NCBI GenBank assembly: GCA_020058965.1
Contig: JAGVCY010000108.1
Span: forward strand, 1-5,586
From: Candidatus Omnitrophota bacterium
Lineage (GTDB): Bacteria; Omnitrophota; Gorgyraeia; 2-02-FULL-51-18; JAGOUK01
DNA length: 5,586 nt
Direction: 5' to 3'
In this document: piece after piece, positions 1-5,586 of the stretch
Position numbering within the stretch: the first letter of the stretch is position 1
How the letters are laid out: every line of letters begins with the position of its first letter
The notes under the pieces: model-generated
Seen by the model: the letters and a program-made list of their open reading frames with translations, nothing else
What the model was told of the DNA's origin: nothing
Databases searched by the model: none
Translations under genes and position numbers: made by a program

Positions 1-1
1 G

Positions 2-820
2 GGCGTGGATGGATTTGCGCTGAGCCGTTGGATCCTCGCCATGGCGGGTCCGTTCAGAGGCGGAGCGGGTTGGCTTATGGCGGCGGTGCTGCTGGTGACC
101 GGAATCGCCGCACAGAGGGTCGGGCGCGTGCGGTCGGCCGCTGAGGAAGTTCTGATCCCTGGGGTTGTTTTTGGCCTGTTGTTGCTGATGCCGCTCGGCA
201 TTCTGTTCCAAAAAACTGGAATGCAGAATCATTATGTTTTGCCGGGCGTGTTGGCGGTCGCGTTTTTTTTGATCCTTGCGTTTAAATTTATTCAGGGCTG
301 CGGTTCGCGAGCGTTACGGTTTGCGGCGATCGTGCTGGTGGGGATTCAGGCCGCGTTCGGTTCCGCGGCCGCCTACGACGCCTCGCTTGATTTTTGGGAA
401 CGGTCCGAAAAAGTTCGGAAAGTGGTCGAATCCGTGCGCGATCAGACCAAGCCCAATGGCCGGATCCTCTCGGTGCTGGATCCCTCAAGACAGATCGAAT
501 GGGCCCGTGCGGTCAAAACTTATTTGGAGAGAGTCGGGGACCGGAAGAATCTTTTTATGGCCCCCATCCTCAGGCCTAAGCTGAGCGCGCTCGAAAAATA
601 TCTGACCTATGATCATCCGCTCAATGTATTTAAGGTTTATGCCGGCCGAGTGATCGATCCGACGGCAGCCAGTTCGGCGATCGCCGATTTGGTTGTGTGT
701 TATCCTTATAATGAAATTTGGTTTTTGATGCAGTCCCGGCGGTGGTTCAAGCCGTCGGATTATGAGCGGACCGTGATCGGAAACTTTGTGACCTATCGTC
801 GGAAGGGAACGGCCGGATGA
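2..820 (+). CDS. Polytopic membrane protein, probable GT-C glycosyltransferase, C-terminal part (5' end outside window)
   Basis: The frame is open from the first bases of the window, so the true start lies upstream. A GTG at position 5 is only the first possible start codon inside the window. Numbering from that GTG, I see four hydrophobic segments at about residues 22-38, 48-66, 77-95 and 104-124. They are followed by a soluble tail of about 145 residues. The stretch NHYVLPGVLAV at about 75-85 resembles the 'R-Y-x-x-P' type helix near the C-terminal membrane region of GT39/ArnT-like enzymes. GT-C enzymes transfer sugars from polyprenyl-phosphate donors on the outer face of the membrane; that role here is inferred from fold type and neighbours. 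The tail begins with charged, probably helical sequence (WERSEKVRKVVESVRDQ) and is likely extracytoplasmic. The catalytic N-terminal loop is missing, so the family cannot be confirmed. The TGA overlaps the next gene's ATG, which suggests translational coupling. Confidence 0.72.
   Translation, partial: GVDGFALSRWILAMAGPFRGGAGWLMAAVLLVTGIAAQRVGRVRSAAEEVLIPGVVFGLLLLMPLGILFQKTGMQNHYVLPGVLAVAFFLILAFKFIQGCGSRALRFAAIVLVGIQAAFGSAAAYDASLDFWERSEKVRKVVESVRDQTKPNGRILSVLDPSRQIEWARAVKTYLERVGDRKNLFMAPILRPKLSALEKYLTYDHPLNVFKVYAGRVIDPTAASSAIADLVVCYPYNEIWFLMQSRRWFKPSDYERTVIGNFVTYRRKGTAG
801..808 (+). promoter_or_regulatory. Ribosome binding site of the GT87-like gene
   Basis: The purine run GGAAGGGA lies eight bases before the ATG at 817, inside the 3' end of the preceding gene. 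It is the clearest Shine-Dalgarno-like site in the window. It supports the ATG at 817 as the start and allows re-initiation after the overlapping stop codon. Confidence 0.6.
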
Positions 821-2157
821 ACAACCTGAATCAAGAATCCGCGCTGGGACGCTGGATCATGGCCATCCTGGCCGCATCGTTGATCCTGGCGTTCGCGCGT
901 CCGTCATTTTCGTATCTAACGCATCGGGACAATGTCATGGCGCTGGGTCTGAGCGCGGATTATGGAATACCGGCGGTACGGTGGGTCAAGATCCGGGTGC
1001 CTGAATCGGAACTGCCGCCCGGCTCGCCGCCGCAAATCCTCAAGTTTCCAAGCATCGGACTGGATTTTAACTGCGTCGATACTTACCTTCGCTGTGCCGG
1101 TCCGGGTGTCCAAATTTATAAAAAAGACTGCCCGGGAGACTTGTTCGGCCGATTTTTTATGTACCCTCCGCTCATGTCCTATCTTTTTGCCTGGATCCCG
1201 TTGGTGTCCAAGGAGACTGCCATGGGTATTTGGACGATGTTCGTTCTGATCGGTGTTTTTGCTTCGGTCTGGGTCGTCGCGGCCGTCATTCGCAAATTGA
1301 CACTCTCTACGGTAGTTGTGCGCCCGATACTTTTGGCCGTTGCCGTGACGCTTTCGTATCCTACGATGATGGCTTATGAACGGGGCAACAACGATGTGTG
1401 GGTGCTTTTGATCTATGCGGCCGCGACCGTGGCTCTTGTTTTTGGCAAAAGCTTTTGGACTGCATTTTTTGTCTCGGTGGCGGTGATGCTTAAGCTTTAC
1501 CCCGCGCCGCTTTTGCTGACCTGCGGGATTATAGGATTGCTTCACTTTAGGCACGACCGCCGACAGACCTTGATGTGGCTGGCGGGCGCGGCGGCGGGGA
1601 TCGCGGTCATCGCAATTCCGCTGTTTTCGGATTATCGATATTACCTTTTTGAGCATTATCTCGCGAGGACGAGTTATTCCATCGCGCCCGGATCGTTCAT
1701 GGACCACTCTCTGATCATCTCTTACGGGATCACGGGAGCGGTGATCGGCGGCTTGCTGTGGATCCTCGCCATGTTGAGCTGGTGCCGGTCCGCGCTGGAG
1801 CTCGATGAAGCGTCCGATCGGAAGCAGCGAACCCTGCTGGCCTTTACTTTTTTAGCCGCACTGTGCACCTATCTCCATCCGAGAACCGAAAGTTTTGACT
1901 ACAACCTGATCACGGCCTTTCCGTTGCTGGTTTGTTTGGTTTATGCCGAGCCGCGATCCGGCGCGTTGTTGCTCAAAGTCGGCGCGGTTCTTTGGACGGC
2001 CGGAATTGCCTTGCCGCGCTGGATCAATCTCATCGTCTTCAATTTGCCCGAGAGGACTTTTTCGGCATTTTTAATTCTTCAAACGATAGGATTGATCTGT
2101 ATCGCGGCACACCTCGGCTGGGCTTCATTCCGACAAAAAGCTCGAGCGAGTCTGTGA
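817..2157 (+). CDS. GT87/DUF2029-like integral membrane glycosyltransferase
   Basis: This is a complete 446-residue polytopic protein. Family GT87 includes polyprenyl-phosphomannose-dependent mannosyltransferases of the GT-C fold. Typical features are visible: a first membrane segment at about 13-29; a D-F-x-x-x-D-x-Y stretch at 83-90; GVQIY at 97-101 followed by MYPPL at 115-119; an E-R-G-N-N motif at 188-192; and KLYP at 226-229. About ten further hydrophobic segments follow up to residue 436. The family's usual loop acidic residue is probably D83 or D88. The start is fixed by the ATG at 817, which overlaps the upstream TGA as ATGA, and by a good ribosome binding site. The loop between the first helix and the D-F motif is long (about 50 residues). 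C86, C93 and C105 lie in the D-F-to-YPP stretch. Donor and acceptor cannot be read from the sequence. The GT87-like assignment is fairly secure; the mannose specificity of known members should not be transferred. Confidence 0.82.
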   Translation: MNNLNQESALGRWIMAILAASLILAFARPSFSYLTHRDNVMALGLSADYGIPAVRWVKIRVPESELPPGSPPQILKFPSIGLDFNCVDTYLRCAGPGVQIYKKDCPGDLFGRFFMYPPLMSYLFAWIPLVSKETAMGIWTMFVLIGVFASVWVVAAVIRKLTLSTVVVRPILLAVAVTLSYPTMMAYERGNNDVWVLLIYAAATVALVFGKSFWTAFFVSVAVMLKLYPAPLLLTCGIIGLLHFRHDRRQTLMWLAGAAAGIAVIAIPLFSDYRYYLFEHYLARTSYSIAPGSFMDHSLIISYGITGAVIGGLLWILAMLSWCRSALELDEASDRKQRTLLAFTFLAALCTYLHPRTESFDYNLITAFPLLVCLVYAEPRSGALLLKVGAVLWTAGIALPRWINLIVFNLPERTFSAFLILQTIGLICIAAHLGWASFRQKARASL

Positions 2158-2172
2158 TATATTAGATAGCTT

Positions 2173-3183
2173 ATGGCAACCATTGTTAAAAAGCGATTAG
2201 GGGTCGTCGGGTGCGGTCAGTGGGGCCCAAACCAGATACGAACCTTTTTCTTCCATCCTCATGCCGAGGTGACGCGCATTTGTGACACGGACACACGCCG
2301 CTTGGACGCGATGAAGTCCGTGTACCGCCATGTCGAGACGACCACCCGGTTTGAGGACATCACCCGCCACCCCGACATCGACGCCGTGGTCATCACCACT
2401 CCGGTAGCGACTCATTTTGCAGTGGCTAAGGACGCGCTCATGAACGGCAAAGATGTGCTTTGCGAGAAGCCGTTGACGCATACCTCCGCGGAGGCGAGAG
2501 AACTGGTTAAAATCGCTTTGGATAAAAAGCGCATCCTTATGGTCGGGCATGTGTTTCTTTTTAACCCTGGCATCATCAAGCTAAAAGAAGTCATCGATTC
2601 CAAGGAATGCGGCCAGACCTATTATCTCCACGCCGAACGCACCAATTTGGGTCCCGTGCGGAAGGATGTGAATGCCGTCTATGATCTAGCGTCGCATGAC
2701 ATCGCGATCTTTAATTATTTGCTTGGAGCGAAGCCGAAGGTGATCAGCGCCACCGGCAAGGGATATCTTCAGCCAAATGTCGAAGATGTCGCGTTTGTAA
2801 CGCTCGAGTATCCGGGCGGAATTCTGGCACATATTCATGTCAGCTGGCTGGATCCAAAAAAAGTCCGTCAGATCACGGTGGTGGGAAGTAAAAAAATGGT
2901 GACTTGGGATGATCTGGCGATGAACGGTCCGGTCGAAATTTTTTCTAAACGAATTGAGCGCGAGCAGTTCTACAAGGATTACGGCGAGTTCCATCTGCTG
3001 GCCAAGGACGGAGAGGTCCTGATCCCGGCGGTCAAGGCCGAGGAGCCGCTGAAGCGTCAGGCCGAACATTTCTTGAACGCGATCCTTCATCGGACACCGC
3101 CGCTCTCTGACGGCAAGAACGGTCTCGAAGTCGTGGAAACGCTCGAAGCCATCCAGGTCCTGCTGGACGCGGCACGCGCGTGA
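2173..3183 (+). CDS. Gfo/Idh/MocA-family NAD(P)-dependent sugar dehydrogenase, WlbA/WbpB-like
   Basis: This 336-residue cytoplasmic oxidoreductase has a complete family layout. The N-terminal Rossmann fold carries G-C-G-Q-W-G at 13-18 and an acidic residue, D38, after the second strand. The EKP motif at 98-100 contains the catalytic lysine K99. The C-terminal alpha/beta domain has GHVFLFNP at 125-132 and D-L-A-S-H-D at 171-176, where H175 is the usual second catalytic residue. In WlbA/WbpB, the enzyme oxidises the C3 hydroxyl of UDP-N-acetylglucosaminuronic acid, a step toward 2,3-diacetamido sugars. That role is inferred here mainly from the adjacent WlbB-like acyltransferase, because the family is functionally broad. 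An in-frame TAG at 2167 fixes the ATG at 2173 as the first possible ATG. The start has no recognisable Shine-Dalgarno sequence. It lies 15 bases after the preceding stop, and its own stop overlaps the next gene. Alternatives are another 3-keto-sugar dehydrogenase or an inositol-type dehydrogenase. Confidence 0.85.
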   Translation: MATIVKKRLGVVGCGQWGPNQIRTFFFHPHAEVTRICDTDTRRLDAMKSVYRHVETTTRFEDITRHPDIDAVVITTPVATHFAVAKDALMNGKDVLCEKPLTHTSAEARELVKIALDKKRILMVGHVFLFNPGIIKLKEVIDSKECGQTYYLHAERTNLGPVRKDVNAVYDLASHDIAIFNYLLGAKPKVISATGKGYLQPNVEDVAFVTLEYPGGILAHIHVSWLDPKKVRQITVVGSKKMVTWDDLAMNGPVEIFSKRIEREQFYKDYGEFHLLAKDGEVLIPAVKAEEPLKRQAEHFLNAILHRTPPLSDGKNGLEVVETLEAIQVLLDAARA

Positions 3184-3764
3184 CCATGAAGACCCCTTCC
3201 GCTTCCGCCAAAAAATTTATTCACTCCAAAGCATTGGTCGAGACGAAGTCCGTCGGGTCCGGGACACGGATCTGGGCTTTTGCGCATGTGATGAAGGGCG
3301 CGGTGATCGGTCGGGATTGCAATGTCGGGGATCATTCCTTTTTGGAAGGGGGATGCCGCGTCGGAGACCGCGTGACGATCAAGAACGGCGTCTCGGTCTG
3401 GATGGGCGTGACGCTGGAAGACGATGTCTTTGTTGGTCCTAACGCCGCTTTTACGAACGACCGGAATCCGGTGAGCCGACAAAATAAATTTAGGCTTGAA
3501 CCCACCCGGATCAAGCGGGGCGCGGCGGTCGGCGCGAACGCGACGGTCGTTTGCGGTGTTACGGTGGGGGAATTTGCCATGATCGGGGCTGGATCGGTGG
3601 TGACGCGAAATGTGCCGGATCATGTGCTCGTGTATGGCAATCCCGCGAAGGCTCAAGGGTTTTTGTGTTCCTGCCGCGGCCGGCTCAAATTTGTTTCGGG
3701 AGTCGCTCGGTGCGCATGCGGAAAAAAATATAAAAATATCAAAGGGCAAATTTCTCAACGATGA
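3180..3764 (+). CDS. Left-handed beta-helix (hexapeptide) sugar N-acetyltransferase, WlbB/WbpD-like, with four-cysteine tail
   Basis: This 194-residue protein consists mostly of hexapeptide repeats (I-G-x-x-x-x type) from about residue 22 to 145. Matches to the WlbB/WbpD group include I-W at 31-32, H36, GPNAAFTND at 86-94 with P97, and GAGSVVTRNVPDHVLVYGNPAK at about 136-157. These enzymes are trimeric and use acetyl-CoA to acetylate the 3-amino group of a UDP-linked 2-acetamido-3-amino sugar. The exact substrate here is inferred. The last 32 residues carry C163-x-C165 and C178-x-C180 followed by GKKY, which looks like a small zinc ribbon. Such tails are seen in many members of this acyltransferase group. 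The GTG at 3180 overlaps the previous stop (GTGA). An in-frame ATG at 3186 would shorten the protein by only two residues and could equally be the start; neither has a clear ribosome binding site. The order dehydrogenase-acetyltransferase matches wlbA-wlbB of Bordetella. Confidence 0.88.
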   Translation: MTMKTPSASAKKFIHSKALVETKSVGSGTRIWAFAHVMKGAVIGRDCNVGDHSFLEGGCRVGDRVTIKNGVSVWMGVTLEDDVFVGPNAAFTNDRNPVSRQNKFRLEPTRIKRGAAVGANATVVCGVTVGEFAMIGAGSVVTRNVPDHVLVYGNPAKAQGFLCSCRGRLKFVSGVARCACGKKYKNIKGQISQR

Positions 3765-4474
3765 AGGTCCTCGTCGCACCGATCGCTTTTAACGAAGAAA
3801 AAAAGATCATCAGCGTGTTCAACCGCTTCTCGGGACTGGATGTCGGCGGCGAAGTGGTCCTCATGGATGACGGGTCGACGGATGACACGCGGCGCGCGAT
3901 CCAGGCGATGGGGTACAAGGTGATTTCGCATCCCGATCGTCGCGGTGTTGGCGCCGCGATCCGGACGGTGATCGAGTATGCGCGGCAGAATAAATTTGAT
4001 GTGTTGGTGATCATGGCCGGTAATGACAAGGATCGGCCGGCGGAGATCGTCCGGCTCACCGAGGCCGTGATCCGCGACGGCTTTGATTTTGTCCAAGGAT
4101 CCCGCTATCTGCCGGGGGGCGACTTTGGAAATATGCCGCGCTACCGGCAGATCGCAACCCGCTACATTCATCCGGGACTGTTCTCACTGATCTCCGGACG
4201 CAAGATCACGGATAGCACGAATGGGTTTCGCGCCATTCGACTTGCGGTCCTGGAAGATCCTAAGATCGATTATCATCAGGAATGGCTCAACCAATATGAG
4301 CTGGAGCCCTATCTTTTTTATAAATTCATTAAACTCGGCTACAAGGTCAAGGAAGTGCCGGTGACGAAGATCTATCCGCCGAAGGCGCTCGGCTACACCA
4401 AAATGGCGCCGATCACCGGATGGTGGAGCATTCTCAAGCCTCTCGTGCTTTTGGGACTCGGACTGAAGAAATAG
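3761..4474 (+). CDS. GT2 family glycosyltransferase, polyprenyl-phosphate-sugar synthase type
   Basis: This 237-residue cytoplasmic GT-A enzyme starts directly with the first strand (KVLVAPIAFNEE). Visible features are D-D-G-S-T-D-D-T at 36-43 for nucleotide binding, the acceptor-region motif QGSRYLPGG at 112-120, and D-S-T-N-G-F-R at 151-157, which matches the S-G-F-R region of dolichyl/polyprenyl-phosphate mannose and glucose synthases. The length fits the single-domain DPM1-like group, which lacks the membrane helices of GtrB/ArnC. A C-terminal hydrophobic stretch at about 218-234 may touch the membrane. At the usual DXD position the sequence is M-A-G-N-D-K-D-R-P, so the classical D-x-D is absent, although D89 and D91 are close. 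I infer transfer of a sugar from a nucleotide donor to polyprenyl phosphate, supplying the neighbouring GT-C enzymes. Transfer onto another lipid-linked acceptor is also possible. The ATG overlaps the preceding TGA (ATGA). A weak AAGGG lies 14 bases upstream. Confidence 0.85.
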   Translation: MKVLVAPIAFNEEKKIISVFNRFSGLDVGGEVVLMDDGSTDDTRRAIQAMGYKVISHPDRRGVGAAIRTVIEYARQNKFDVLVIMAGNDKDRPAEIVRLTEAVIRDGFDFVQGSRYLPGGDFGNMPRYRQIATRYIHPGLFSLISGRKITDSTNGFRAIRLAVLEDPKIDYHQEWLNQYELEPYLFYKFIKLGYKVKEVPVTKIYPPKALGYTKMAPITGWWSILKPLVLLGLGLKK

Positions 4475-4476
4475 GA
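4473..4476 (+). promoter_or_regulatory. Ribosome binding site supporting the TTG start at 4487
   Basis: AGGA overlaps the stop codon of the GT2 gene and lies ten bases before the TTG at 4487. It is short but well placed. The next in-frame ATG, at 4520, would remove the positively charged residues before the first membrane helix. Confidence 0.4.
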
Positions 4477-4486
4477 CTGCATTTAC

Positions 4487-5586
4487 TTGAGCCGCCGCTG
4501 GGCAATCGTTCTCCTCTTGATGGCCGCGGCGGTGTACGGCTTGGCGGGTTGGCGCGCCGTGCTTGCACACACGGACCCGGCCGAAATGGACACGGTCGCC
4601 TACCTCAGCGCGGCTCAACAAATTCGTCAAACCGGCGGAATCCTGAACCATCTTCCCAATCTCCTCACCGGCGTATATAAGGAAGCGACCCAACATCCGC
4701 TGTACCTTCTGTTGATCTCTCCGTTCGCCTCCAACGATATTCAAGCGTTTATCGCGGCAAAAAAAGTGAGCTACGCCATCGGCTTCGTCTTTGTAGGGGT
4801 GTTTTTTTTAACCGTGCGGCGATTATTCGGCAATGGGACCGCCGGAGCGGCGGCCTGGTTGTGGGCGGTGAGCGCCGGTTTTTTAACACTCGTGACGACC
4901 GTGGCGTGTGAAGGTCTGTTGGGGGTTTTTATAATTCTTTTTTGGTTTTGTCTTGCCCGCGGCCACGAGAGCGCGCAGCAGACGGGGATTTTAGTCACCA
5001 AGCCTATGCTCACAACTCAGCAGACGGTGGGGTGGTGGGCGTTAGCCGGCGCGGCCGCCGGAGCGGCGTTTTTGACGAAGAGTATTGGAATTCTGACGGT
5101 GCCGGTGTTTGTGGTGTGCGCGGCGGCATGGAATTGGAAGCGGCTCAGCGAGCTGGTGCGATCGCGGTCATTCTGGGGTTTTTTTATTGTATTTGTGTTG
5201 GTCGCGTCACCTCTTTTTATTCGGAATGTTCGGGTGTTCGGAACGCCGCTGTACAGCAACTCCAGCGGGGTTTTGTGGGTGGATCGATGGGAGGAATTTT
5301 CGTTTGAGCGGGTGGCGGAGGGGCGGTTCACGCTGGGGAGATATTTGAGCACGCATTCGGCCGGAGAGATCGCGCGGATCTTTTGGGACGGCATCGCGCG
5401 GCGGGATGTGATGATGATCGTGGACGGACTCAAGCCGCTGACATTTTGGAAAGCGATCGATCCGGAAAGCCTCAGGGGTTTTTATCATCGCACGGTTGCG
5501 TGGCAGGAGAGTTGGGCCGCTTTGATGGCGGTGTTGGCGGGCGCGGGTTGGTGGGCGCACCGCAGGCATGCGGCGGCGCTGCCGAC
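4487..5586 (+). CDS. GT39/ArnT-like integral membrane glycosyltransferase, N-terminal part (3' end outside window)
   Basis: The frame is open from the TAG at 4472 to the window end, giving at least 366 residues. I chose the TTG at 4487 because it yields a classic signal anchor, S-R-R-W then a hydrophobic helix at about 6-24, and has AGGA at a suitable distance. ATG 4520 is the alternative. GT39-type features in order are: D35 with Y39 in the first outer loop (MDTVAYLSAA); QHPLYLLL at 69-76; membrane segments at about 94-110 and 119-138; C-E-G-L-L at 141-145; further helices at about 145-157 and 183-196; F-L-T-K-S at 195-199; and P-L-F-I-R-N then V-F-G-T-P-L-Y at 242-256. These match the loop acidic residue, H-P-x-Y, L-T-K and R-N-x-x-x-F-G-x-P-x-Y patterns of GT39 enzymes. 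Such enzymes take a sugar from a polyprenyl-phosphate donor to an acceptor outside the membrane (lipid A, protein or glycan). The acceptor here is unknown. The gene follows the GT2 gene by 12 bases, fitting one operon. Confidence 0.83.
   Translation, partial: MSRRWAIVLLLMAAAVYGLAGWRAVLAHTDPAEMDTVAYLSAAQQIRQTGGILNHLPNLLTGVYKEATQHPLYLLLISPFASNDIQAFIAAKKVSYAIGFVFVGVFFLTVRRLFGNGTAGAAAWLWAVSAGFLTLVTTVACEGLLGVFIILFWFCLARGHESAQQTGILVTKPMLTTQQTVGWWALAGAAAGAAFLTKSIGILTVPVFVVCAAAWNWKRLSELVRSRSFWGFFIVFVLVASPLFIRNVRVFGTPLYSNSSGVLWVDRWEEFSFERVAEGRFTLGRYLSTHSAGEIARIFWDGIARRDVMMIVDGLKPLTFWKAIDPESLRGFYHRTVAWQESWAALMAVLAGAGWWAHRRHAAALP

Noticed and set aside
916..1707. Long minus-strand open frame (263 codons) opposite the GT87-like gene
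   Set aside because: Its product is an unstructured mix rich in Arg, His and Lys with no domain, as expected for the antisense of a membrane-protein gene. The plus-strand gene has clear motifs.
31..1773. Shared 13-base word GGATCCTCGCCAT near 31 and 1760
   Set aside because: Both copies encode W-I-L-A-M in membrane helices. The match ends at once on both sides and reflects similar codon use, not a repeat element.
2158..2163. Candidate promoter (-10 TATATT) before the dehydrogenase
   Set aside because: There is no -35 box at the proper distance, and the start would fall almost on the ATG, so I do not annotate it as a promoter.
3087..3779. Minus-strand open frame (230 codons) opposite the acetyltransferase
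   Set aside because: It shows no recognisable motif and is opposite a well-supported hexapeptide acyltransferase. The open frame follows from G+C-rich codon use.
4184..4744. Minus-strand open frame (186 codons) across the GT2/GT39 junction
   Set aside because: It spans two plus-strand genes with clear family motifs, and its own product has none.
4976..5027. Ten-base direct repeat CAGCAGACGG at 4976-4985 and 5018-5027, 42 bases apart and in frame
   Set aside because: It is too short and isolated to be a functional repeat. It encodes Q-Q-T twice in a hydrophilic loop, and I see no flanking duplication or target-site signature.
4942..5433. Overlapping plus- and minus-strand small frames near the window end
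   Set aside because: All lie within the open GT39-like frame, which carries L-T-K and R-N...F-G-x-P-x-Y motifs. The small frames are shadows.

Overview
The window is a densely packed, one-directional run of six plus-strand genes, all of which look like envelope-glycan or sugar-transfer functions. Nothing in it identifies the host firmly. The moderately high G+C, the mixed ATG/GTG/TTG starts and the stop/start overlaps indicate a bacterium. The combination of many membrane glycosyltransferases with sugar-nucleotide genes is common in uncultured Gram-negative-type lineages. A group such as Omnitrophota is possible, but that is an impression and not evidence. There is no RNA gene, mobile element, CRISPR array or long intergenic stretch; the largest gap between genes is 15 bases.

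Layout: (1) positions 2-820, the C-terminal part of a polytopic membrane protein, probably a GT-C glycosyltransferase, cut by the window start; (2) 817-2157, a complete GT87/DUF2029-like membrane glycosyltransferase; (3) 2173-3183, a Gfo/Idh/MocA oxidoreductase resembling WlbA/WbpB; (4) 3180-3764, a left-handed beta-helix acyltransferase resembling WlbB/WbpD, with a four-cysteine tail; (5) 3761-4474, a GT2 glycosyltransferase of the polyprenyl-phosphate-sugar-synthase type; (6) 4487 to the window end, the N-terminal part of a GT39-like membrane glycosyltransferase that starts with TTG and runs off the window.

The genes can be read as one pathway (inference). The dehydrogenase and acetyltransferase would act on a UDP-sugar, oxidising C3 and later N-acetylating a 3-amino group. 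The GT2 enzyme would move a sugar onto a polyprenyl phosphate on the cytoplasmic face. The GT-C membrane enzymes would use lipid-linked sugars on the outer face to build a surface glycan or glycoprotein. The PLP aminotransferase needed between the dehydrogenase and acetyltransferase steps is not in the window. Four of the five junctions are overlaps or gaps of 12 bases or fewer, so the genes are very probably co-transcribed. The most notable points are the missing aminotransferase, the degenerate DXD site of the GT2 enzyme, the long cysteine-containing loop of the GT87-like protein, and a roughly three-fold excess of GATC. I did not find a clearly new system.
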